Below, piece after piece: positions 8,515 through 16,434 of a stretch of 64,000 nt of DNA. A model generated the notes under the pieces. It made no database searches. It was not told the DNA's origin and was given only the letters and a program-made list of their open reading frames with translations. The DNA is from Myxococcus stipitatus (GTDB taxonomy: Bacteria; Myxococcota; Myxococcia; Myxococcales; Myxococcaceae). The position numbers were made by a program, and so were the translations under genes. Every line of letters begins with the position of its first letter. Position 1 is the stretch's first letter. The DNA lies in contig NZ_JAKCFI010000007.1 in NCBI RefSeq assembly GCF_021412625.1, positions 62,001 to 126,000 on the forward strand, in the 5' to 3' direction.

Positions 8515-9438
8515 TCAGCGCTCCAATGGCCCCAGGTCGTCGAAGTGCGTGAGCTTCCGGAATTCCGCGAACCGAGCGTGGATCTCCGGCCGGGTCACCT
8601 CGCGCAGGCGCTCCAGGCTGAACTTCTCCACGGTGAAGGAGGCCATGACGCTGCCCATGACCATGGCGCGGCGGAGCACCTGTCCGTCCACGCCGGGCGA
8701 GGTGGCGAGCGCGCCCATGAAGCCACCGGCGAAGGTGTCCCCGGCGCCGGTGGGGTCGAAGACCTCCGCCAGGGGGAAGGCCGGGCAGGCGAAGATGTGG
8801 TCCTTCTCGAACAGGAGCGCGCCGTACTCGCCGCGCTTGATGACCACCCGGTCCGGCCCCATGGAGAGGATGGCGCGGGCGGCCTTCACGACGTTGTGCT
8901 CGCCGGCCAGCTGGCGCGCCTCCGCGTCGTTGACGAAGAGCAGGTTGACGCGGCGGAGCGTCTTGAGCAGGGCGTCCCGGCAGCCCTGGATCCAGTAGTT
9001 CATCGTGTCCGCGGCGACCAGGCGGGGGGTGTGCACCTGGTCCACGACGCGGGCCTGCAGCTCCGGGTGGATGTTGCCCAGGAAGACGTAGGGCGTGTCG
9101 CGGTAGCTCGCGGGCAGCTCCGGCGAGAAGGACTGGAAGACGTTGAGCTGCGTGTCGAGCGTCTTCGCCTCGTTCAGCTCGTAGCCGTAGCGGCCCTTCC
9201 AGCGGAAGGTGCGGCCGGGCTCCCGGGTGAGGCCCTCCAGGTCGATGCCGCGCCCGCGCAGGAAGTTGACGTGCGCCTCGGGGAAGTCCTCGCCCACCAC
9301 CGCCACCACGCGCACGGGGCTGAAGAACGACGCCGACGTGGAGAAGTACGTGGCCGAGCCGCCGAGGACGTCCTCCTTCTGGCCGAAGGGGGTTTCCACC
9401 GAGTCCAGTGCAACGGAGCCGACGACGAGGAGGGACAT
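8515..9438 (-). CDS. PfkB/ribokinase-family sugar or nucleoside kinase
   Basis: This 307-residue protein has the PfkB fold: N-terminal VVGSVALDSVETP, the glycine pair LGGSATYFS, and the C-terminal signature FDPTGAGDTFAGGFMGAL with the catalytic Asp and anion-hole Gly residues. The family phosphorylates sugars, nucleosides or related alcohols with ATP. The substrate pocket does not reveal which. The gene has no biosynthetic neighbours. Its start codon is preceded by a hairpin that covers the Shine-Dalgarno AGGAAG (see separate entry). A 99-base gap separates it from the PilZ gene downstream. Confidence 0.92.
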   Translation of the reverse strand: MSLLVVGSVALDSVETPFGQKEDVLGGSATYFSTSASFFSPVRVVAVVGEDFPEAHVNFLRGRGIDLEGLTREPGRTFRWKGRYGYELNEAKTLDTQLNVFQSFSPELPASYRDTPYVFLGNIHPELQARVVDQVHTPRLVAADTMNYWIQGCRDALLKTLRRVNLLFVNDAEARQLAGEHNVVKAARAILSMGPDRVVIKRGEYGALLFEKDHIFACPAFPLAEVFDPTGAGDTFAGGFMGALATSPGVDGQVLRRAMVMGSVMASFTVEKFSLERLREVTRPEIHARFAEFRKLTHFDDLGPLER

Positions 9439-9483
9439 GCGAGCTTCCTGGGAATGCCGTGAGGCACGGCGCTCATCCAGGAA
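9439..9483 (-). promoter_or_regulatory. Leader hairpin that can cover the ribosome-binding site of the PfkB-family gene
   Basis: Read on the minus strand, TTCCTGG (9483-9477) pairs with CCAGGAA (9451-9445), and an inner 6-bp stem GCCGTG/CACGGC (9470-9465 with 9461-9456) closes a three-base loop. The 3' arm of the outer stem contains the Shine-Dalgarno AGGAAG, six bases before the ATG. The 5' arm also carries an out-of-frame ATG. A folded leader would therefore block initiation. Function as a thermometer or a protein-controlled switch is inference. Confidence 0.5.
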
Positions 9484-9552
9484 CCCCGTGCCGGTGCCGG
9501 TTACGCGGTTTCCCGGCGCGCGTCAAGCTCGCCGGCCCGCGAAATCCAGGGC

Positions 9553-11082
9553 TCAGGGGGTCGGCAGACCCGTCGCCGTGAGGATGGCCTTCAGGTCGTC
9601 GTCCGTGAAGAACAGACCGCCGCCCACGAAGAAGTCGCGGCCGGCGATGAGCCGCTGCGTGGAGACCTCGCGCTGCTGGGCGTTGAGGATGTCGTCCATG
9701 CCCGCCACCACGAAGAGGTGGTCGAACGCGGTCGCCTTCAAGGTGGCGCGCAGCCGCGGGTAGCGCAGCTCGTCCGCGGCGAAGTTGAAGGCGTCCATCT
9801 GCAGCGTCACCGCGTCGTCGAACAGGTGCAGGTCCGCGCCCACGCCGCCCGTGGACTCGATGAGGCCCACGCGCAGGGTCGTGAAGTACCAGCGCTTGGC
9901 GAACTGGGCGCTCAGCTTCAGGCTCGCCTTCGTCACCTTCTGCGTCTGGACGACCGGATCTCCCTCCGAGGGCGGGTTGGTCTGCACCGTCTGCGTGGTC
10001 ACCGTCCCGCGCGGATCATCCACCAGCTCCAGCAGGTAGTACTTGTCCGGCTTCGGGATGAGCTTCACGGAGAAGGTGTTCTTCGACAGCCCCTGGGCCG
10101 CCAGGTACGTGCTCTGGATGCCCACCTCCGTCTGGAGGTCGGTGAGCTTGGCGGCGAAGCGGGCCACGTCCTGCACCGTCTCGCGGACCTCGCGGCCCAC
10201 GCTCTCGTCGGACAGCAGCACGCCCGCGGCGCCCTCGCCGTCCTTCACCTTGCGGGTGATCTCCTCGAGGTTGCCCAGGGTGTGGTCCAGCTTGTTGAGC
10301 GTCTGCTTCAGGCTGGTCACGCTCTCCTTGAAGTCCCCCTCCCCGCTGCCGACGATGTTCTTGACGCTGGCGAGCACCTCGCGGACGTCGCGGGTGATGA
10401 ATTCGATGTTGTCGACGATGCGGCCGACGTCGGCCTGGTTGCTCTGGGTGATCGTCCGCACGTCCGAGGACACGCCCTCGAAGTTCGCCAGGATGACGTC
10501 CAGGCGGTCCGCGTTGCGGCGCACCGTGGCGTCCACGGAGTCCGACAGGCGGACCAGGTTCTCGACGATGCGTTGGAGGGAGCCGGCGCCGCGCTCGCCA
10601 CCGAGCACCTCGCGCAGCGCCCCCGTCACCTGCTGGATGTCGGAGGTGATCTGCGACAGGGACTCGAAGATGGCCTCCATGCCCTGGGTGTCGATGACGC
10701 GGCGGATCTGCCCGCCGTTCTCCAACCGGGGCGCGTTCTCCGTGCCCGGGTTCAGGTCCAGCAGGTAGTCGCCCAGCAGCGACTCGGAGCGCTTGGTGAG
10801 GACCGCGTCCTCGCGCAGGTCCACGTCGTTGCGGATCTTCAGCACCACCCGCGCCCGGGTGCCCTCGAGGACGATGTCGTCGATCTCCCCGACCCGGATG
10901 CCGGCGATCTGCACCCGGCCCCTCACGGCGAGGCCCGACGCGTCGCGGAAGTACGCCCACACGCGCGTGGCGTCGCGGTCGCTCAGGCCACCCTCGCGCG
11001 CGAACAGGACGAAGGTGACGAAAAAGGCCCCCGCGGCGATGACCAGCAGGCCAACACGGAAGGGCGTAACGAGCTTCTTCAC
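9553..11082 (-). CDS. mlaD: MlaD/MCE-domain protein, long form with stalk and beta-rich C-terminus
   Basis: The MCE-domain subunit of a phospholipid transporter at the inner membrane. At 509 residues it is about three times the length of enterobacterial MlaD. It has an N-terminal membrane anchor (residues 8-28, VGLLVIAAGAFFVTFVLF), an MCE domain (about 36-130, with GLAVRGRVQIAGIRVGEI and LLGDYLLDLNPG), and a long amphipathic helical region (about 135-330, heptad-like, many Asp/Val/Ile). A beta-strand-rich domain follows to the end (YYLLELVDDPRG, WYFTTLRVGLIE, LRYPRLRATLKA). No MlaA, B or C gene is nearby. The arrangement is like the MlaD of Veillonella, reported to bridge both membranes in one chain. 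It lies 100 bases downstream of mlaF. Confidence 0.9.
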   Translation of the reverse strand: MKKLVTPFRVGLLVIAAGAFFVTFVLFAREGGLSDRDATRVWAYFRDASGLAVRGRVQIAGIRVGEIDDIVLEGTRARVVLKIRNDVDLREDAVLTKRSESLLGDYLLDLNPGTENAPRLENGGQIRRVIDTQGMEAIFESLSQITSDIQQVTGALREVLGGERGAGSLQRIVENLVRLSDSVDATVRRNADRLDVILANFEGVSSDVRTITQSNQADVGRIVDNIEFITRDVREVLASVKNIVGSGEGDFKESVTSLKQTLNKLDHTLGNLEEITRKVKDGEGAAGVLLSDESVGREVRETVQDVARFAAKLTDLQTEVGIQSTYLAAQGLSKNTFSVKLIPKPDKYYLLELVDDPRGTVTTQTVQTNPPSEGDPVVQTQKVTKASLKLSAQFAKRWYFTTLRVGLIESTGGVGADLHLFDDAVTLQMDAFNFAADELRYPRLRATLKATAFDHLFVVAGMDDILNAQQREVSTQRLIAGRDFFVGGGLFFTDDDLKAILTATGLPTP

Positions 11083-11182
11083 CTGATGTGACTCCGAGGG
11101 CTACCGGCCGGGCGCGACTCTAGCGTTTTGCATCCGGAGTGCCACATTTTCCTGAGGACGCCCCTCCCCGGGGCCCGCCTCT

Positions 11183-11968
11183 TCAGTTCTTCCCGAACCA
11201 GGTCTCCAGGAACACCTTCACCGCGGGCTGCTGGGACTCGCGCAGCTGCTCGGGCGTCCCGTTCTCCACGATGACCCCCTTGGAGAGGAAGGCGATCTGA
11301 TCCGCCACGTTGAAGGCGGACGAGATGTCGTGGCTGATGACCACGCTGGTGACGCCCAGACCCTTTTGAGCCGCGAGGATCATCTCGTCCACGTAGTCGG
11401 TGGTGATGGGGTCCAGGCCCGTGGTCGGCTCGTCGTAGAGGACGATCTTCGGGTCGAGCACGACGGCGCGCGCCAGGCCCACGCGCTTGCGCATGCCGCC
11501 GGAGAGGTCCGAGGGGAACTTCGACTCCACCTCCCGCTTGAGGCCCATCAGGTCCAGCTTGGCGCGGACCTTCGCGTACAGCTCGTCCTCGGACAGCTTC
11601 GTGTGCTCGCGCAGGGGGAAGGCCACGTTCTCGAACACCGTCATGGAGTCGAAGAGCGCGGCGGCCTGGAACACCATGCCGAACTTGCCACGCACCCGCT
11701 GCAGGTCCTCCACCCCCAGCGGGACGATGTCCTCCCCGTCGATGATGACCTTGCCGCTGTCGGGCTTGAGCAGGCCGATCATGTGCTTCATCAGCACCGT
11801 CTTGCCGGAGCCGGAGCCCCCGAGGATGACGCAGGTGCTGCCCACCGGCACCTTCAGGTTGATGCCGGTGAGGACCTTGTTCTCCCCGAAGGTCTTCTGG
11901 AGCTCGACGATCTCGATCATCGGCCGCGAGGCCGCGTCGCCGTCGCGAGGAGGACCGGAGGCAGCCAT
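11183..11968 (-). CDS. mlaF: Mla-type ABC transporter ATPase
   Basis: The cytoplasmic ATPase of the lipid transporter. From ATG 11968 it is 261 residues. It shows Walker A GGSGSGKTVLMK, Q-loop FQAAALFDSMTVFENV, the signature LSGGMRKRVGLARA (the M-R-K-R form typical of MlaF), Walker B IVLYDEPTTGLDP and the switch His in VISHD. The ATG overlaps the mlaE stop. A second in-frame ATG 48 bases on (before IEIVELQKTFG) would give the more compact family N-terminus and is a real alternative. It pairs with MlaE upstream and MlaD downstream. Confidence 0.95.
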   Translation of the reverse strand: MAASGPPRDGDAASRPMIEIVELQKTFGENKVLTGINLKVPVGSTCVILGGSGSGKTVLMKHMIGLLKPDSGKVIIDGEDIVPLGVEDLQRVRGKFGMVFQAAALFDSMTVFENVAFPLREHTKLSEDELYAKVRAKLDLMGLKREVESKFPSDLSGGMRKRVGLARAVVLDPKIVLYDEPTTGLDPITTDYVDEMILAAQKGLGVTSVVISHDISSAFNVADQIAFLSKGVIVENGTPEQLRESQQPAVKVFLETWFGKN

Positions 11969-12783
11969 CAGTGCAGGACGAGCCCGACCAGGAAGTCGAG
12001 GATGAAGATGGACAGGGCGCTGGCCACCATCGCCTCCGTCGTCGCCTGACCGACGCCCTTCGCGCCGCCGGAGGCGTTGAAGCCCTTGTAGCAACAGATG
12101 AGGGCCACGGCGAGGCCGAACACCGCGCCCTTGATGACGCCCTCGTAGATGTCCGCGGGCTCCAGCCACTGCTGGGTGCGGGTGAGGAAGGTGCCCGGGG
12201 AGATGCCCAGGCCCGTCACCGCGACGAAGTAGGCGCCGGACATGCCCGCGGTGCTGAAGAGGATGGTGAGCATGGGCACCATCACCAATCCGGCCAGCAC
12301 CCGGGGCACGAGCAGGTACTGCACCGGGTTGACGGCCATGGTCTCCAGCGCGTCCACCTGCTCGGTGACGCGCATGGTGCCCAGCTCCGTGCACATGGCG
12401 GATCCGGCGCGCATGGTGACCATCAGCGCGGAGAACACGGCGGCCAGCTCGCGGGTGAGCGTCAGCGCCACGGTGGGTCCCACCAGGCTCTCCGCGTCGA
12501 ACAGGCGGAAGGCCTCCGACGTCTGGAGGGCGAACACCATGCCCGTGAACAGGCCGGTCAGCCCGACGATGAAGATGGAGCCCACGCCCACGAAGTCCAG
12601 CTGGGCGAACAGGTTCTGGAGCCGGTAGGGCCGGCGGACGCTCCAGCGCGCCACGTCCAGGCCGAGCGTGACGACGCCGCCAATCGTGCTGACGACGTCG
12701 ATGAGGCCCTTGCCGAACCCCGCTACCGCCTGGGTGAACATCCCCGGCTCGCGGGCCGGCTTGGTGGGGGTCTGCGTCGTCAT
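11968..12783 (-). CDS. mlaE: Mla-type ABC transporter permease
   Basis: This inner-membrane permease has 271 residues, the usual length, with about five hydrophobic segments. Recognisable MlaE features are FVGVGSIFIVGLTGLFTGMVFALQ, the central ELAAVFSALMVTMRAGSAMCTELGTM block with the conserved RxGSAxxAELGTM-like motif, EQVDALETMAVNP, and the C-terminal YKGFNASGGAKGVGQATTEAMV. It is the first gene of the mlaEFD set and faces a zinc-ribbon gene across a 201-bp divergent region that must hold its promoter. Confidence 0.95.
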   Translation of the reverse strand: MTTQTPTKPAREPGMFTQAVAGFGKGLIDVVSTIGGVVTLGLDVARWSVRRPYRLQNLFAQLDFVGVGSIFIVGLTGLFTGMVFALQTSEAFRLFDAESLVGPTVALTLTRELAAVFSALMVTMRAGSAMCTELGTMRVTEQVDALETMAVNPVQYLLVPRVLAGLVMVPMLTILFSTAGMSGAYFVAVTGLGISPGTFLTRTQQWLEPADIYEGVIKGAVFGLAVALICCYKGFNASGGAKGVGQATTEAMVASALSIFILDFLVGLVLH

Positions 12784-12984
12784 GCGTTCGGGCGCCTACT
12801 CTTACGTGCCACGGCGGGGGGCACAAGCGAAGTGTTCCCTCGCCCCCTGGAGACGAAGCCCGGCGAGCGGGCACCCGTCGAAGGGACTACCTCCCCGGGA
12901 AGTGTTGCGTTTATCTTCCGCGCCCCTTTCCTTCCCATGCCCGGGAGCCCCAGCGGCCCCCCGGGCTCGAGAACTCAGACGAAC

Positions 12985-13554
12985 ATGGCAACTCACAAGG
13001 TCGGCGGCGAGGTGGATGCGTACTGCACCCGCTGCAAGCTCACCCTCGCGCACACCATCCTGGCGATGGTGGGGACGAAGATTGCTCGGGTGCGCTGCAA
13101 CACCTGCAACGGGGACCACGCCTATCGTGGCGCCCCGGGCACGACGGACCGCCCCACGTCCAGCAGCACCCCGCGCGCGAGCCGGGCCACGTCCTCCTCG
13201 GGCACGTCCTCCTCCTCCAAGGCGGAGAAGGTCGTCATCTCCTTCGAGGAGCAGCTGGCCGGCAAGGACATCGCCAACGCGCCGAAGTACAGCCCCAAGG
13301 ACACCTACCAGGTGGATCAGGTCATCTCCCATCCGACCTTCGGCATCGGCCTGGTGACGGCCGTGCGGGGCGACAAGGTGGACCTGACCTTCCGCACGGA
13401 CACCAAGACGCTGGTGCACGGCCGGGGCGGCCCGCCGGCCGAGAAGCCCGCCTTCAGCCCGCCCACGCGCGGCGCCACCGGCCCGGCCGACAAGCCCATG
13501 GCCGCCGAGCCCCCGCCCTCGGCTTCCGAGGATTCCGCCTCCAGCGGGGATTGA
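12985..13554 (+). CDS. Zinc-ribbon protein with CarD-like/SH3-type C-terminal domain, function unknown
   Basis: A 189-residue protein starting with ATG 12985 (MATHKVGGEVDAYCTRCK). The N-terminus has two Cys pairs, CTRC and CNTC, about 25 residues apart, forming a zinc ribbon. A Ser/Thr/Arg-rich linker (about 50-80) leads to a folded domain with PKYSPKDTYQVDQVISHPTFGIGLVTAVRGDKVDLTF. The latter resembles the small beta-barrel that begins CarD/TRCF-type RNA polymerase-binding domains. The last 40 residues are Pro/Ala/Ser-rich. A nucleic-acid or polymerase-associated role is inferred only from these two folds. It is divergent from mlaE and 40 bases ahead of the next gene. Confidence 0.8.
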   Translation: MATHKVGGEVDAYCTRCKLTLAHTILAMVGTKIARVRCNTCNGDHAYRGAPGTTDRPTSSSTPRASRATSSSGTSSSSKAEKVVISFEEQLAGKDIANAPKYSPKDTYQVDQVISHPTFGIGLVTAVRGDKVDLTFRTDTKTLVHGRGGPPAEKPAFSPPTRGATGPADKPMAAEPPPSASEDSASSGD

Positions 13555-13594
13555 CCCGAGCGAGGAGAGGGGGCGAAGTTCGGCGGAACGCCTC

Positions 13595-14977
13595 GTGAGC
13601 CTCCGCCCTCCCCTCCTTCCGCTGCTCGTGATGCTGGCCGCCGCGCCGGTCGCCCTGGGGGCGCCGGCCGCGAGCCCGGGGCTGGAGGTGTCCGCCACCC
13701 CCTCCCAGCTCCTCCTGGGACGCGACACGCAGGTGAGGCTGGAGGTCCGCGTCGCTCCGGGGACGGGACCGGTGCGGGCCGCGGCCTCGTCGGGGGCCTT
13801 CACCGAGGACCGCCTCGAGGGGGGCCCGGTGCGCGCCTTCACGTGGAAGCCGCCGCCGGTGCGCCACCCGATGGTGGCCCTCTTCCTGTTCTGGGTGGAG
13901 ACGCGCGAAGGCCCCTCGCGGGTGACGCGCCTGCGCCTCCCGCTGTCCGGCCAGACGACGCTCGACGTGGCCACCGCGCCCGGCGCCAGCGTGGTGGTGG
14001 TGGTGGGCGAGAAGCGCTTCGGCCCCGTCCAGGCGAACGCCCAGGGCAAGGCCCGCGTCCTCCTGGAGGTCCCTCCGAACGAGGTGTCCGCGCGGGTCCT
14101 CGCGACGCGCGGCGCGCTGCGCACGGATGCCGCGACGCCCTTGGACGTCCCGCGCGGCCAGCCCCTCGTCGCCGCCCTGGCTCCCGCGCCGCTCCCGTCC
14201 GACCAGGCGGGGCTGCTGCTCGTCGCGGGCGAGGAGCCGCTCACGGCCCGCCAGCTCGTCGTCTCCACCGAGGAGGCCGACCTGGAGCCGGAGCGGGAGG
14301 GCGTGGTGGTGGGCTATCGCGTCCGCGCGAGACGGGGCGTGGAGCAGGTCGTGGTGGACGTGCGGCGACACACCGCCTCGCCCCGGGACACGGCCCAGGC
14401 CCGCGTGGACGTCGTGCGTCCCGAGTCGACGCCCCCACCCGACCGGCCCACGGAGCCGCGCGCCGCGACGTGGCACTGGAGGCCGTCCTGCTTCCTGTTG
14501 GCCGGGGGAGCCTTCGCCAATGGCTCCAACACCGGACCGCTCGCCGGGCTCGGCGTGTCGGTCAGCGGGCCCTGGTGGCAGGGGCGGCTCGCGGCGGAGG
14601 TGGAGGTGGGGGCGCGCCGGGCCACCTTCGATGGGAGGGTGGACGCCCTGGGGGAGGTCCACTCCAGCGTGCTCGCGATCCCCGTGCTGGCCTCGGTGCG
14701 GGCCGAGCTGGTGCGCGCCGCCCGCGTGTCCCTGCATGCCCGGGCGGGCGGTGGAGTGGCGCCTTTCCGGCACCGACTCGGGAGCGACTTCCAGCCGGAA
14801 GTCAAAGAGCGCAGACTCGCGGGCATGGGCTTCGTCGCCGTCCAGGGGGCATACCGGTTCGGGCGCTGGAGCGCGCTCGGCGAGCTGCGGGGCACCTGGG
14901 CTCCCGCGCGCACGCCTTCGTTGGACGCGCAGCTCGGGGGCATCGCGGCGCTGGTGGGCGCGAGGGTCGAGCCATGA
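13595..14977 (+). CDS. Exported protein with C-terminal outer-membrane beta-barrel-like domain
   Basis: A 460-residue protein from GTG 13595. It has a signal peptide (LLPLLVMLAAAPVALGAPA). Residues 30-270 contain repeated Ig-like beta segments (VSATPSQLLLGRDTQVRLEV, TTLDVATAPGASVVVVVG). From about residue 295 the sequence alternates polar and aromatic/hydrophobic residues in eight or so strands (SCFLLAGGAFANGSN, GRLAAEVEVGARRATF, ALVGARVEP), as in small outer-membrane barrels. I do not recognise a named family. Its stop overlaps the start of a TIG-domain lipoprotein (ATGA), which suggests the two act together at the outer membrane. Confidence 0.8.
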   Translation: MSLRPPLLPLLVMLAAAPVALGAPAASPGLEVSATPSQLLLGRDTQVRLEVRVAPGTGPVRAAASSGAFTEDRLEGGPVRAFTWKPPPVRHPMVALFLFWVETREGPSRVTRLRLPLSGQTTLDVATAPGASVVVVVGEKRFGPVQANAQGKARVLLEVPPNEVSARVLATRGALRTDAATPLDVPRGQPLVAALAPAPLPSDQAGLLLVAGEEPLTARQLVVSTEEADLEPEREGVVVGYRVRARRGVEQVVVDVRRHTASPRDTAQARVDVVRPESTPPPDRPTEPRAATWHWRPSCFLLAGGAFANGSNTGPLAGLGVSVSGPWWQGRLAAEVEVGARRATFDGRVDALGEVHSSVLAIPVLASVRAELVRAARVSLHARAGGGVAPFRHRLGSDFQPEVKERRLAGMGFVAVQGAYRFGRWSALGELRGTWAPARTPSLDAQLGGIAALVGARVEP

Positions 14978-15729
14978 GGTACGCCGCCGTGCTTCTCGCC
15001 CTCCTGCTGGGGTGTGGCGCGAACACGGGGCTGCCTTCCCCGCGAATCACCTCCGTCAGCCCCGGCGAGGCGGCCCAGGGATACACGGGCTTCGTCCGCG
15101 TGACGATCGAAGCGGTGCTCCCCGTCCGCGTCGACTATGGCCGCCAGGAGGCCAATGCGGAGACGGCGGTGCGCGTGCTGTTCGGCTCGGAGGAGGCGCC
15201 CATCCTGGGAGTCACGCCGGACGGCTCGTTCGAGGTGCGCATCCCGGAGGCGCTCGCGCTGGGCGACCACGACGTGCGCGTCGTCCTCGCGGACGGTCGC
15301 GAGGCGCGCCGGGAGGACGGCTTCACCCTCGTCCCGGTGAATGCGCCCGACCCGACGCATGACGCGGGGACGCTCATCGACGACGGGGGGACGCCGGACG
15401 GCGGCACCTCGCAGCCCGAGCCGGGCACGCCCATGCGCGAGGGCGACATCACCGCGTACGAATTCGACGCCATCGCCGACCAGGCCCAGGGCCAGGCCTT
15501 CGTCGTCACCGTCCGCGCCATCGGCCCCCGGGCCTGGGAGTTCGAGGAGAAGGTGGAGCTGGCCCTCGGCGACGCGAGCGGCGCGGTGAGCCCCCAGGCC
15601 CTGGACCAGTTCGTCGCGGGGGTCTGCACCCAGAGCGTCACCGTCAGCGCCCAGGGCAACAGCGTGAAGCTGGTGGTGAAGGACCGCTTCGGCGTCCAGG
15701 CCACCTCCAACGCCTTCAAGGTGAGGTAG
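14974..15729 (+). CDS. Lipoprotein with TIG/IPT domain
   Basis: A 251-residue protein with lipobox LLLGCG (Cys at about residue 13). The mature protein begins with an IPT/TIG fold (PRITSVSPGEAAQGYTGF, then DHDVRVVLADGREA and a GFTLVPV strand). After a DAGTLIDDGGTPDGG linker typical of myxobacterial lipoproteins comes a second beta-rich domain with one free Cys. The start overlaps the stop of the barrel gene. The product is probably held at the outer membrane. Any binding partner is unknown; the overlap points to the preceding barrel protein. Confidence 0.82.
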   Translation: MRYAAVLLALLLGCGANTGLPSPRITSVSPGEAAQGYTGFVRVTIEAVLPVRVDYGRQEANAETAVRVLFGSEEAPILGVTPDGSFEVRIPEALALGDHDVRVVLADGREARREDGFTLVPVNAPDPTHDAGTLIDDGGTPDGGTSQPEPGTPMREGDITAYEFDAIADQAQGQAFVVTVRAIGPRAWEFEEKVELALGDASGAVSPQALDQFVAGVCTQSVTVSAQGNSVKLVVKDRFGVQATSNAFKVR

Positions 15730-15735
15730 CGCCGC

Positions 15736-16434
15736 TCAGCGCACGGTGAGGCGCAGCAGGTCCCTCGCGCGCGTCATGTCGTCGGGCAGCGGGCAGTCCA
15801 CCGCGCGCGCCTCCACGCCGGGCAGCGATGGCCACTCCACCCGCGCGGCGTGGAGCGGCGTGCGGGCGAGGACGACGGCGTCCCCCTCCCCGCCCAGCTC
15901 CGTGGCGAGCAGCGGCGTGTCCCGACCGTACTGGTGGTCCACCAGCAGCGGATGGCCGAGCGACAGCAGGTGGACGCGGATCTGATGCGTCCGTCCCGTC
16001 AACGGCTCCGCCTCCACCAGCGAGGCGCGGTCGAAGGTCTCCACCGGGCGCACGCGCGTGCGCGACGGCTTCGCGTCCGCGTCCCCGGGGCGCGCCACGC
16101 GCATGCGCCCCTTGCGCCCCGCGACGAGCGGCGCGTCCACCAGCTGGGGGGCATCCACCCGCCCCTCCACCAGCGCGACGTAGCGCTTGCGGACCTTGCC
16201 CGTCTCGAAGGCCACGGACAGCGCGCGGTGGGCGTTCGCGTCCAGCGCGAACACGAGCGCGCCGGACGTGTCCCGATCCAACCGGTGCACCACGAAGAGC
16301 TTCCGCCCGCGCCGGGACTCCAGGGCGTCGCGCAGCGAGGGGCCGCCGTCGCGCCCGGGGATGACCGGCACCCCGGGCGGCTTGTCCACCACGAGCACGC
16401 CGCCGCCCTCGAAGAGGATGCGGGGCTCGGTCAC
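15736..16434 (-). CDS. RluA-family pseudouridine synthase
   Basis: A 232-residue RNA pseudouridine synthase. The catalytic motif is VVHRLDRDTSGALVFA with the nucleophilic Asp in HRLDRDTSG. Other family landmarks are VLVVDKPPGVPVIPG at the N-terminus, KRYVALVEG and the GRTHQIRVHLLSLGHPLLVD block. There is no S4 RNA-binding domain, so this is the short RluA-type form; the target base in rRNA or tRNA cannot be assigned. The GTG at 16434 overlaps the stop of the M16 gene (GTGA), and the start is chosen for that reason and for the VTEPRILFEGGG N-terminus. It ends the six-gene operon; convergent with the TIG lipoprotein gene. Confidence 0.93.
   Translation of the reverse strand: MTEPRILFEGGGVLVVDKPPGVPVIPGRDGGPSLRDALESRRGRKLFVVHRLDRDTSGALVFALDANAHRALSVAFETGKVRKRYVALVEGRVDAPQLVDAPLVAGRKGRMRVARPGDADAKPSRTRVRPVETFDRASLVEAEPLTGRTHQIRVHLLSLGHPLLVDHQYGRDTPLLATELGGEGDAVVLARTPLHAARVEWPSLPGVEARAVDCPLPDDMTRARDLLRLTVR

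Noticed and set aside
13200-14000. Possible RNA gene or attachment site in the spacer between the zinc-ribbon and barrel genes
   Set aside because: No cloverleaf or repeat could be drawn; the sequence is coding on the plus strand with only a 40-bp spacer.
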